A stretch of 6,321 bases of DNA from positions 1 through 6,321 of the forward strand of contig CAMPKG010000199.1 in NCBI GenBank assembly GCA_946887085.1, written 5' to 3'. The stretch is from an uncultured Sphingobacteriales bacterium. GTDB taxonomy: Bacteria > Bacteroidota > Bacteroidia > Chitinophagales > Chitinophagaceae. The notes beneath the pieces were generated by a model. The model saw only the letters and a program-made list of their open reading frames with translations. It had not been told where the DNA came from and ran no database searches. Within the stretch, counting starts at the first letter, position 1. Each line of letters starts with the position of its first letter. Below, piece after piece: positions 1 through 6,321 of the stretch. A program made the position numbers and the translations under genes.

Positions 1-1
1 G

Positions 2-811
2 GATATGACTGAGGTGAGTAAACAGGTGCTATCTACCATTCCTGTATTGTTCAACTACTGGGCGAAGCCGGAGCATGGATTGGAAACCTCTCGTTTCTTC
101 AACGATCATATAGCGCAATGCTGCGATCATCACCCCGAACGTTTTATTGGCATCGGAACTGTTCCTCTACAGGATATAGACTTCGCTATCAAAGAAATGG
201 AGCGATGCGTGAAAGAGCTGAGGATGCCGGGGCTGGAAATAGGCTCCAACATCAATAACAAAAACCTTGGCGATCCATATTTCCATCCCTTCTGGCAGGC
301 TGCGGAAGAACTTGGCTGCTGCATCTTCGTACACCCATGGGAGATGATGGGCGAAGAGCACATCCAGAAATACTGGCTGCCCTGGCTGGTGGGTATGCCT
401 GCTGAAACAGCACGCGCCATCTCATCAATGATATTCGGCGGCATCTTCGAAAAATATCCGAAACTGCGTGTGGCGTTCGCTCATGGCGGCGGCAGTTTTC
501 CGTTCACCATTGGCCGCATTGAACATGGCTTCAACGTCCGTCCTGACCTGTGCGCCATAGACAATAACGTGAACCCGCGCGAATATCTCGGTAAGTTCTG
601 GATAGATTCCCTTGTACACGATCCAAAAGCGCTGACCTATATCACAGAAGTGGTTGGTGAGCATAAGATTTGCCTGGGTAGCGATTATCCGTTTCCACTT
701 GGTGAACATCACCCCGGCAAGCTGATAGAAAGTATGGATGGCTTCTCCGCGTCAACCGTGGAAAAGATGCTGTACAAAAATGCAATGGACTGGATGAATA
801 TTCCCGACTAG
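2..811 (+). CDS. ACMSD: 2-amino-3-carboxymuconate-6-semialdehyde decarboxylase (ACMSD), 5' end outside window
   Basis: The enzyme decarboxylates 2-amino-3-carboxymuconate semialdehyde to 2-aminomuconate semialdehyde in the cytoplasm, steering tryptophan/kynurenine carbon away from quinolinate and NAD and into catabolism. Counting from the ATG at position 5, the visible protein has 268 residues and carries the family hallmarks: STIPVLFNYWAKPE near the start, FVHPWEMM (metal ligand His110), KYWLPWLVGMPAET, FAHGGGSFPFTIGR (catalytic His160) and LGSDYPFPLGE (metal ligand Asp227). The 50- and 67-residue spacings between these residues match my recollection of human ACMSD (His174, His224, Asp291), implying that about 64 residues are missing on the left, including the N-terminal HxH metal pair. 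The ATG at 5 is therefore an internal Met: the preceding codon GAT continues the homology, so the gene is cut by the window edge rather than broken. The stop is TAG at 809-811, followed by a terminator. Family assignment is very secure; whether the missing N-terminus is intact cannot be seen. Confidence 0.95.
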   Translation, partial: DMTEVSKQVLSTIPVLFNYWAKPEHGLETSRFFNDHIAQCCDHHPERFIGIGTVPLQDIDFAIKEMERCVKELRMPGLEIGSNINNKNLGDPYFHPFWQAAEELGCCIFVHPWEMMGEEHIQKYWLPWLVGMPAETARAISSMIFGGIFEKYPKLRVAFAHGGGSFPFTIGRIEHGFNVRPDLCAIDNNVNPREYLGKFWIDSLVHDPKALTYITEVVGEHKICLGSDYPFPLGEHHPGKLIESMDGFSASTVEKMLYKNAMDWMNIPD

Positions 812-815
812 AAGA

Positions 816-870
816 AATAAAAAGCCCTCCGGTAATTTGGTTTCAGGATACGACACCGGAGGGATTTATT
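816..870. terminator. Bidirectional Rho-independent terminator between convergent genes
   Basis: A 9-bp perfect inverted repeat, CCCTCCGGT at 825-833 and ACCGGAGGG at 855-863, encloses a 21-nt loop. An outer AATAAA/TTTATT pairing (816-821 with 865-870) is separated from it by a small internal bulge. Read on the minus strand, the stem is followed by C then TTTTTATTTC, a classic terminator for the receptor gene. Read on the plus strand, it is followed by ATTTATT, a weaker U-tract that could end the ACMSD transcript, whose stop codon lies 13 bp before the stem. Its position between two converging genes fits a shared terminator. Confidence 0.85.
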
Positions 871-871
871 G

Positions 872-894
872 CTGTAAGACTACAGTTATTTTAT
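872..894 (+). terminator. Possible weak second terminator hairpin for the ACMSD transcript
   Basis: CTGTA (872-876) and TACAG (881-885) form a 5-bp stem with a 4-nt AGAC loop, followed on the plus strand by TTATTTTAT. The stem is short and AT-rich, so it would be a backup at best to the strong hairpin just upstream. On the minus strand it lies between the receptor stop codon and the main terminator and has no good U-tract. Confidence 0.25.
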
Positions 895-912
895 CATAAG
901 CGATTTATCTTT

Positions 913-3360
913 TTAAGCGCCGGCATTAGCCCGGCGTTTTTCATCTTCCGCACCACCCTGCCTTCTGCGTACGGGTGCAACGGTCTTCTTACCAAAGCGA
1001 TAAGTAAATGCAACCGTCGCCTGCCTTGTATCACGTTCTGCAACGAAGTCTTCCTGGTAGCCCGTGTAAGTTGATGTAGCGCTTGGATAACTCGTCCAGA
1101 AAATGTCCTGTATGTTGAGACGAATGGTAGCTTTTTTATCCCAGAAGTTCTTTTGCAGCCCCGCATTCAGCGACCATACCGGGTTTACATCCATATAAGC
1201 ATAGAGTTGCTGCGCCTGGTAAAACAAGCCCAGTTCAGCGGACATATCCATGGGAAGAATGAAGGTATTGTTCGTATATACATCAAAAGTAGGGCGACCG
1301 GCACTTAAAGCTGTATTGGCGACGTCGCCTTCGTAGTGAGCGTGATAAACATTGAAGTTCGTGACGTTACTCCACCACTTGGTGATCTGCGGAGAATATG
1401 AGCCACTGATGCCATAGAAGTTCATACGTTTGAGGTTCTTATTCGTTTGCACAGTTACAGAATCCTCGTCATCGCTGGGTTGTATCACCTCTGTGATAAC
1501 GTCATCGGTCACACTGTATGTGAGCGTGGTCACAAATCTTTGCTTATAGGTGTGCGACAGCTCGACATTGTACGACAGCGCGGGACGGATATAAGGATAA
1601 CCTGCAGCATATGTCGTTCTATCAATAAAGCGTTTAAACGGATTTAGCTGCTGATAATTGGGCCTTTGTATTCTCCTGCTCAGCGTGACTCCCAGATCGT
1701 TTTTCGGATCGACATGGCGCTGAACGGCGAAGCTGGGGAAGAACTGCGTATAACTGGTATTGAATTTCTCGTTGGTTGCCTTTTGTTCCCATTCTGCATT
1801 GGTATTCTCAACACGCAGGCCGATCTGGGTTCCCCATTTTTCCCAATCTTTTTTCGCATTCACATATGCGGCATTAATGTTCTCATTATAGATAAAGTGG
1901 TTACTTCGCGTAGTGTCGAGCTGGTATACTCCTGCTACCTGCTCAAAGAACAAAGGTTTGTTATCAGCTGTTACAGAGCTGGCTTTAATGCCCCCGTCGA
2001 AGCTGGCTTTGTTCTTTAACGGGTGTGTATAATCAACCTTCGCCGAACGTATTTGAGTTACTCCTTTCAGGTCGCTCTTCATGTAGTAATCAGGCAGGTA
2101 ACTACCACCCTCCGGTTTCATGTATTCAGTTATAAAATTCTGGTAACTCTGGCTGCCAAAGGCAGCATAGTCTACATCCGCACTCAGCTCTTTACCGGAA
2201 GTATCTATAGTATGACGCAGATTGAAATTGCCGGAGTAGTTATAGAAGTGATTGTCGTGGCGGCCCGTTGTGTTGAAATAATACAGCAGTTCGTCATTTG
2301 CGCCCAGCGCCCTTGAACGGTTGTCTGCTTTCGGTTCAAAATTATTGGTAGTTGCCGACCCTGATAAACCAATGGTAGTATTCTTCCCAATGCTATAATC
2401 AACACCGGCAGATGTAATATGATTCCTGAAATTGAACAGAGCATAGTTATCCTGGTCGTAGGTAAACAATTTCTTAGCATTGTCGTTTACCGAAGTATCG
2501 TAGAATCTCCTGTCCAGCATCAGGTGATTGTACCAATAGCGATGTCCGTAGCTATAACTGCCAAAGAGGTTCACTTTGCGATTTCGATAGTTCAGGTTAA
2601 TGCCGGCATTGTACTTTGGATATACCCCCTGCGCATAAGAAGCACTGACACTGCCATTCCATCCAATTCGCTGATCCTTCTTCGTACGTATGTTGATGAT
2701 ACCGGCTGTACCTGCGGCGTCATACTTCGATCCCGGATTGCTTATCAGCTCTATTTTATCTATGCTGCTGGCGGGCATTGCCTTCAGCACATTCGCCAGG
2801 TCGGTTCCCGACATAGGTGTGATCTTGCCATCGATCATGACATTAACCCCTTGCCTGCCTTTCAGGCTGATATTATCATTCTGGTCGACACGCACGCCGG
2901 GAGAACGCGCCAATATCTCCAACGCCGATGAACCTGCACTGACAATGCTATTTTCCACGTTCACGACTATTTTATCAGCCTGTATCTCAATCAGCGGTTT
3001 TTGCGCGCGTACTGCCACTTCCTTAAGAGTTGTTGATTTTGCCTTCAGCACTACTTCCGGCATTGCAACATTATCAATACCTATTGTCAGCTTATCGGAC
3101 GTATACGGATCAAAGCCTGTCATGGTAATCTTCAGCACGTACTGCCCGTTCTCCAGCGTTTCGAAACTGTATGATCCGTTGTCGTTTGTCAGATCGGCTT
3201 TAACCAGTGCGTTGTTCCCGGCCTTCAGCAGTACCACGTTTGCAGCTGCAAGAGGTTTGCCCTCATTATCAATTACCCTGCCCGAGATATTGCCGGGTGT
3301 TGAAAATGCCAACAGTGGAAAGAGAACAAGCGAAAGGACAAAAACCAATTGATTCTTCAT
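913..3360 (-). CDS. TonB-receptor-like outer-membrane beta-barrel protein with carboxypeptidase-regulatory-like domain
   Basis: This is probably an outer-membrane import receptor of the SusC/TonB-dependent superfamily, in the 'outer membrane beta-barrel family protein' (OMP_b-brl_3-like) group; its substrate cannot be read from sequence. The 815-residue protein begins MKNQLVFVLSLVLFPLLAFS, a Sec signal peptide of about 20 residues. Residues ~24-106 form a carboxypeptidase-regulatory-like beta-sandwich (GNISGRVIDNEGKPLAAANV, then NGSYSFETLENGQYVLKI). Residues ~126-226 are the plug (ALEILARSPGVRV, VMIDGK, SSIDKIELISNPGSKYDAAG, GIINIRTKK). The rest, from ~232, is a barrel rich in alternating aromatic strands, with the last strand at about FTYRFG (784-789). 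A charged tail of 26 residues follows, ending RRANAGA, as is common in this group. The open frame extends upstream to an ATG at 3450, but that adds 30 residues unlike a signal peptide; the Met at 3358-3360 puts the signal peptide at the N-terminus. Met at 3373-3375 is the alternative, adding only MKLSF. No SusD partner lies downstream within the window. Confidence 0.93.
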   Translation of the reverse strand: MKNQLVFVLSLVLFPLLAFSTPGNISGRVIDNEGKPLAAANVVLLKAGNNALVKADLTNDNGSYSFETLENGQYVLKITMTGFDPYTSDKLTIGIDNVAMPEVVLKAKSTTLKEVAVRAQKPLIEIQADKIVVNVENSIVSAGSSALEILARSPGVRVDQNDNISLKGRQGVNVMIDGKITPMSGTDLANVLKAMPASSIDKIELISNPGSKYDAAGTAGIINIRTKKDQRIGWNGSVSASYAQGVYPKYNAGINLNYRNRKVNLFGSYSYGHRYWYNHLMLDRRFYDTSVNDNAKKLFTYDQDNYALFNFRNHITSAGVDYSIGKNTTIGLSGSATTNNFEPKADNRSRALGANDELLYYFNTTGRHDNHFYNYSGNFNLRHTIDTSGKELSADVDYAAFGSQSYQNFITEYMKPEGGSYLPDYYMKSDLKGVTQIRSAKVDYTHPLKNKASFDGGIKASSVTADNKPLFFEQVAGVYQLDTTRSNHFIYNENINAAYVNAKKDWEKWGTQIGLRVENTNAEWEQKATNEKFNTSYTQFFPSFAVQRHVDPKNDLGVTLSRRIQRPNYQQLNPFKRFIDRTTYAAGYPYIRPALSYNVELSHTYKQRFVTTLTYSVTDDVITEVIQPSDDEDSVTVQTNKNLKRMNFYGISGSYSPQITKWWSNVTNFNVYHAHYEGDVANTALSAGRPTFDVYTNNTFILPMDMSAELGLFYQAQQLYAYMDVNPVWSLNAGLQKNFWDKKATIRLNIQDIFWTSYPSATSTYTGYQEDFVAERDTRQATVAFTYRFGKKTVAPVRRRQGGAEDEKRRANAGA

Positions 3361-3377
3361 GAAGCTGAGTTTCATCT

Positions 3378-3385
3378 CAAATGTA
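3378..3385 (-). promoter_or_regulatory. Candidate Bacteroidota -7 element (TACATTTG) before the receptor gene
   Basis: Read on the minus strand, 3385 to 3378 is TACATTTG, an exact match to the TAnnTTTG -7 consensus of Bacteroidota housekeeping sigma factors. Initiation a few bases downstream would leave only a 12-15-nt leader before the Met at 3360 and would exclude the start codons at 3450, 3432 and probably 3375. Against it, no TTG sits at the expected -33 position (roughly 17-23 bp upstream), so this may be a chance match. Confidence 0.3.
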
Positions 3386-3411
3386 TTTCCGCTAACAGTA
3401 TTGCCTCTACC

Positions 3412-3422
3412 CCCACTGTGGG
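3412..3422. repeat. 11-bp perfect palindrome CCCAC-T-GTGGG
   Basis: The arms CCCAC (3412-3416) and GTGGG (3418-3422) surround a single central T. It lies upstream of the candidate receptor promoter and overlaps the left copy of the GGGTGATTT direct repeat. A regulator-binding site is possible, but an isolated 5-bp-arm palindrome is weak evidence. Confidence 0.35.
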
Positions 3423-3462
3423 TGATTTGCATTTTTATAACACCCCCCAAAAAGGGTGATTT
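3420..3462 (+). repeat. Direct repeat GGGTGATTT, two copies 34 bp apart
   Basis: Identical 9-mers lie at 3420-3428 and 3454-3462, in the same orientation, with starts 34 bp apart, a little over three helical turns. Tandem sites with near-helical phasing in a divergent promoter region are typical of a DNA-binding response regulator or other activator. No regulator is encoded in the window to which they can be assigned, and a two-copy 9-mer can arise by chance. Confidence 0.4.
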
Positions 3463-3526
3463 ACCAACTGCTGATTAGAACCCAACCCCGGCACGAAGAT
3501 TTAAATAGATTAATTTCACTATCGAA

Positions 3527-6321
3527 ATGGACAACAACCGGCTGATATACGCTTTAAAGATCAGTGCATTATACATCATCCTCTGCTGCGGCAACTTCAC
3601 CGCACACGCACAGCGATACCCTTTCTTCAACCTGAATGTGGAAAGTGGGCTGATCCAGTCGCAGGCAACGGGCATGGTGCAGGACAAATACGGACATCTC
3701 TGGGTAGCCACGCTGGGCGGCCTTTCGCGCTACGACGGAAAGAGCTTCACGAATTACTCCGTACGCGACGGCATGTTGAGCAATACCGTGCAAACGATTG
3801 CCAGCGACAGGAATGGCAACCTGTGGATCGGCGGGCCAAAAGGTTTATCTGAATTCAACGGCAGGCGTTTCAAACATTACATTTTCGAATCGAAAGATAA
3901 TACCAATGCCTCCTCTGTTGCCGAAATAAAGATCGCAGCCGACAATACTGTCTGGTTCCGCGCCGGTGGCAAACTGTACCACATCAGCAAAGGAAAAGTT
4001 TCTTATGCCGAAATACCGGATAAAAACGGTTTTGTTTCCGCAATACACCCTGAAGGCAAAACACTCTGGATCGCTAAAACCGGCGGTGTGATATACCGCT
4101 ACGAGAACAAAAAATGGGATAGCCTGTTGTTTGCCGAACCGGGGATGGTGACGCAACCAACGGTCATTTCGTTTTATCGCGACAGTAAGAAAAGAATGTG
4201 GCTGGCAACGAATGCAGGTTTGTATGAGCTGGCAGGCAACCGTATAAGGATCATGTCTTTCAACGGACAACCGTCCTATTTCCTTCCAACCATTCGTTCC
4301 ATATCTGAAACACCAAATGGCGACTACTGGATAGGTACCAGCTCAGGGGCAGTACGGGTGAAAGACAGCAGCCTTCAATACTATAACAAACGCAATGGCC
4401 TCAGCGATAATGCCATCACCAGCACGCTGACCGACGTGGAGGGAAACGTTTGGCTTGCATCAGATGGACAAGGAATATTCCGGTATTCCGGCACTTTCTT
4501 CACGGTGCTAGATGAAAGTATGGGCTTACCAAGCGCACAGGTGATGAGCATAGCTGCCACCAGCAACAACAGGATGTATGTGGGCACCTATGATGCAGGC
4601 CTCTTCCTGTATGATAATGGGACAGTGTATGCCATCACATTGCCGCTCAGCCCGGCGCCGGCCATCACGGCTATCAAAATCAGGAAGACGAAAAAAGGAT
4701 CGGAAGTCTGGTTTGGTACCCGCGGCGCAGGGCTTTGGAAGTACAACGGCGCGACGTTCAGTTCGTTTGGTGTGCCAACGCTACCTTCTAATGCTATCAC
4801 CTCGCTCTTTGTTGACGATAGCGCACGTGTGTTTGTCGGCTTTGTGAATGGTGCGATGTACTACGACAATAATATCTTCTATCGCCTCGATCTGCCTAAT
4901 ACGGCGGTAATGGATTTTATCCAGACGGGCGACGGCTCCATTCTGATGGCAACGAATGATGGCATCAAAACTTTTAAAGACAATAAAGTTTCCGACTTTA
5001 CCACGAATACGATCGCTGACAGTATTACGGCACAGTGCTTTACGTTGAGAGGTGACGAGCTATGGATAGGCTCCAGCGACAATGGCATAGTGGCCTATAA
5101 CCTGAAAACAAAAAAGGCGTTTACCATTAACAAGAGCAATGGTCTGCAGTCCGAGTTCATTTATAATATTATAACTGATAATAACGGAAATGTATGGACA
5201 GGTACAGGTTATGGTATACACCGCATCACCATGCGCGAAGGCAGGCCGGTAATTTCCTTCTTCGGAAAAAACCAGGGTGTAGCGGGCATGGAAAGCAACC
5301 ACGATGCCGTTATAAAAATGCCTGATGGCAGCCTTTGGTTTGGCACAACAAATGGCGCGCTGCACTACAGGCCTCAATCCAAAGCAACCACAGCACAGCC
5401 GATCAGCGTAGTACTGCAATCGGTAAAATTATTTGGGGAAAGCAATATCGACAGCAGCTACTACGAATCTAAGGACGCATGGTATGGAGTACCCCAAAAG
5501 CTAAGGCTACCGCCAAACAAGAACAACGTCACCTTCACCTTTCAGGCCATCTCGCTTAGCGGCCTTGAGCAGGTTCGCTACCGCTATAAAATGGACGGGT
5601 TAGACGCGCCGTGGTCTGAATGGTCGTCGGTAAATACTGTAACCTTTTCCGCGCTGCCTTCGGGTAACTATACCCTTCGTGTCGCAGCTGTATCAGGCGA
5701 CAGCGAGGTCAAAGAACTAAAATATTCATTTGAGATCATCACCCCCTTTCAGCAAACAGGCTGGTTCAAACTCATCATCCTGTTTGCGTGTATCATGCTC
5801 GGCGTGCTGATACAGTACATAGTAAATAAACGCAAGCAGAACAGGCTGGCATTGATGGAAAAATTACGCAGGGAGGAACAAGCCAAGATACGTCAGCGTA
5901 CTGCGGAAGATTTTCATGACGAAATAGGCAACAAGCTCACACGCATCAACGTACTCGCCAATGTACTGCGCGAAAAAATAATCAACCCGACTGCAGACAC
6001 TAAACGGCTATTGGAGCAGATACAGGAAAACACCGGGTTGCTTTATAGCGGCACACGTGATATACTCTGGTCGCTGAAGCCTTCGAACGACAATCTTTAC
6101 GAAATACTGCACCGTATCCGCGATTTTGGTGTTGACCTCTTTCAGGATACAGACGTGGATTTCGTATTTGTAGGCACGGATGAACGATGGAAAAGATACC
6201 GATTGCCCATGGACGTCAGCCGCAACCTGATCATGATCTTTAAAGAAGCGTTGAATAACTCGCTGAAATATTCGGGCGCCAGGCTGGTAAAACTTGAAGC
6301 TTTTCTGAAAGAAGATAACGT
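3527..6321 (+). CDS. Two-propeller (Reg_prop) / Y_Y_Y periplasmic sensor histidine kinase, 3' end outside window
   Basis: A membrane histidine kinase that would sense a periplasmic signal and phosphorylate a separate response regulator. The frame is open for 931 codons to the window edge. The ATG at 3527 is the first Met after an in-frame TAG at 3506-3508, and begins a signal peptide with likely cleavage at AHA|Q (residue 28). Residues ~43-618 form fourteen propeller blades, and ~660-738 a Y_Y_Y domain (VTFTFQAISL, YRYKMDGLDAPWSEWS, LPSGNYTLRV). One transmembrane helix spans ~747-767 (FKLIILFACIMLGVLIQYIV), followed by basic NKRK. The phosphoacceptor motif is AEDFHDEIGNKLTRINVLAN, with His797 as probable phosphosite; the conserved DILWSLKP follows at 845-852. 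The ATPase N-box is FKEALNNSLKYS (Glu907, Asn911). The remaining ATPase G boxes would lie beyond the edge. The H-box is of the HPK7 (NarX/LytS-like) kind, so the partner is expected to be a LuxR- or LytTR-type regulator, probably nearby. Whether receiver or AraC domains are fused at the C-terminus cannot be seen. Confidence 0.93.
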   Translation, partial: MDNNRLIYALKISALYIILCCGNFTAHAQRYPFFNLNVESGLIQSQATGMVQDKYGHLWVATLGGLSRYDGKSFTNYSVRDGMLSNTVQTIASDRNGNLWIGGPKGLSEFNGRRFKHYIFESKDNTNASSVAEIKIAADNTVWFRAGGKLYHISKGKVSYAEIPDKNGFVSAIHPEGKTLWIAKTGGVIYRYENKKWDSLLFAEPGMVTQPTVISFYRDSKKRMWLATNAGLYELAGNRIRIMSFNGQPSYFLPTIRSISETPNGDYWIGTSSGAVRVKDSSLQYYNKRNGLSDNAITSTLTDVEGNVWLASDGQGIFRYSGTFFTVLDESMGLPSAQVMSIAATSNNRMYVGTYDAGLFLYDNGTVYAITLPLSPAPAITAIKIRKTKKGSEVWFGTRGAGLWKYNGATFSSFGVPTLPSNAITSLFVDDSARVFVGFVNGAMYYDNNIFYRLDLPNTAVMDFIQTGDGSILMATNDGIKTFKDNKVSDFTTNTIADSITAQCFTLRGDELWIGSSDNGIVAYNLKTKKAFTINKSNGLQSEFIYNIITDNNGNVWTGTGYGIHRITMREGRPVISFFGKNQGVAGMESNHDAVIKMPDGSLWFGTTNGALHYRPQSKATTAQPISVVLQSVKLFGESNIDSSYYESKDAWYGVPQKLRLPPNKNNVTFTFQAISLSGLEQVRYRYKMDGLDAPWSEWSSVNTVTFSALPSGNYTLRVAAVSGDSEVKELKYSFEIITPFQQTGWFKLIILFACIMLGVLIQYIVNKRKQNRLALMEKLRREEQAKIRQRTAEDFHDEIGNKLTRINVLANVLREKIINPTADTKRLLEQIQENTGLLYSGTRDILWSLKPSNDNLYEILHRIRDFGVDLFQDTDVDFVFVGTDERWKRYRLPMDVSRNLIMIFKEALNNSLKYSGARLVKLEAFLKEDN
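3653..5380 (+). repeat. Fourteen beta-propeller blade repeats (Reg_prop type) inside the sensor kinase
   Basis: A repeat of about 42 residues recurs with a core resembling G-N-hydrophobic-W-hydrophobic-G-T, then G-hydrophobic, an aromatic residue and a D/N-G turn. The core aromatic position falls at residues W59, W100, W143, W181, W225, W268, W309, Y351, W395, F436, L473, W513, W557 and W604. Fourteen blades fit two seven-bladed propellers (1-7 and 8-14), the arrangement known for the sensor domains of Bacteroides hybrid two-component systems. Blades 8, 10 and 11 have lost the Trp (YVGT, FVGF, LMAT), so the second propeller is more degenerate. The repeats have diverged at DNA level and are recognised in the protein only. 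Confidence 0.85.

Larger units (their letters stand above)
3361..3526. promoter_or_regulatory. Divergent intergenic control region (receptor left, sensor kinase right)
   Basis: This 166-bp gap must hold the promoters of both the minus-strand receptor and the plus-strand sensor kinase. It contains an exact 9-bp direct repeat, an 11-bp palindrome, a CACCC/GGGTG inverted pair (3441-3445 with 3454-3458, 8-nt loop) and an AT-rich stretch (3500-3516) just before the kinase start. No TTG/TAnnTTTG promoter pair with canonical spacing was found for the kinase. Neither gene has a clear Shine-Dalgarno; the kinase ATG is preceded by GAA, in line with the A-rich initiation context usual in Bacteroidota. 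Confidence 0.6.

Noticed and set aside
5..7. ATG at position 5 as the true start of the decarboxylase
   Set aside because: The homology starts mid-domain and the HxH metal motif is missing; the preceding GAT codon extends the alignment, so this is an internal Met.
130..712. Minus-strand frames opposite ACMSD
   Set aside because: The plus-strand frame carries the complete set of ACMSD motifs; the antisense products look like no known family.
2690..3352. A 220-codon plus-strand open frame, and a 170-codon one overlapping it at 2419-2931
   Set aside because: Both lie antisense within the receptor gene, whose signal peptide, regulatory-like domain, plug and barrel are all recognisable. The antisense products show no familiar domain.
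3430..3470. Hairpin CACCC/GGGTG with a T-run (minus strand) as a leader terminator or attenuator for the receptor
   Set aside because: The stem is only 5 bp, the T-run lies in the loop rather than after the stem, and no transcription start upstream of it is supported.
3845..4270. A 141-codon minus-strand open frame, with other antisense frames at 3475-3793, 4381-4587, 4588-4800 and 5060-5419
   Set aside because: All are shadows of the long sensor-kinase frame, which has an unbroken run of propeller motifs through these regions.
1..6321. Mobile element, CRISPR array, tRNA, or defence or toxin-antitoxin system
   Set aside because: No array-like repeats, terminal inverted repeats, transposase or integrase motifs, or tRNA-like folds were recognised; all three coding regions belong to familiar chromosomal families.

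Overview
The window looks like ordinary chromosome from a member of the Bacteroidota, most likely a Chitinophagales/Sphingobacteriales-type soil or environmental bacterium. The evidence is a SusC-like 'outer membrane beta-barrel' receptor with an N-terminal carboxypeptidase-regulatory-like domain, a periplasmic two-propeller (Reg_prop) plus Y_Y_Y sensor kinase, and start codons preceded by A-rich sequence without a clear Shine-Dalgarno. The assignment to order is inference. No tRNA, rRNA, CRISPR array, insertion sequence or integrase is visible.

Layout. (1) Positions 1-811, + strand: the 3' four fifths of a metal-dependent decarboxylase of the amidohydrolase superfamily, recognisable as 2-amino-3-carboxymuconate-6-semialdehyde decarboxylase (ACMSD) of tryptophan/kynurenine catabolism. 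Its first ~64 codons, including the HxH metal motif, lie left of the window. (2) 812-912: a convergent intergenic gap with a 9-bp perfect GC-rich hairpin flanked by A/T tracts, a good bidirectional terminator, and a second weak hairpin. (3) 913-3360, - strand: a complete 815-residue TonB-receptor-like outer-membrane beta-barrel protein. (4) 3361-3526: a 166-bp divergent intergenic region with a 9-bp direct repeat, an 11-bp palindrome and a candidate Bacteroidota -7 element. (5) 3527 to the right edge, + strand: a very long open frame (931 codons, no stop before the edge) encoding a signal peptide, fourteen beta-propeller blades, a Y_Y_Y domain, one transmembrane helix, a histidine-kinase dimerisation/phosphoacceptor helix and the start of the ATPase domain.

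How they might work together. The receptor and the sensor kinase are divergent and share one short control region, so coordinate control is plausible but is not shown by the sequence. ACMSD is separated from them by a terminator and a change of strand and is probably unrelated in function. Nothing here is clearly a new system. The most notable item is the kinase: its input side resembles the hybrid two-component systems of gut Bacteroides, but its transmitter is of the HPK7/NarX-LytS-like type, which normally signals to a separate response regulator that would lie outside the window.
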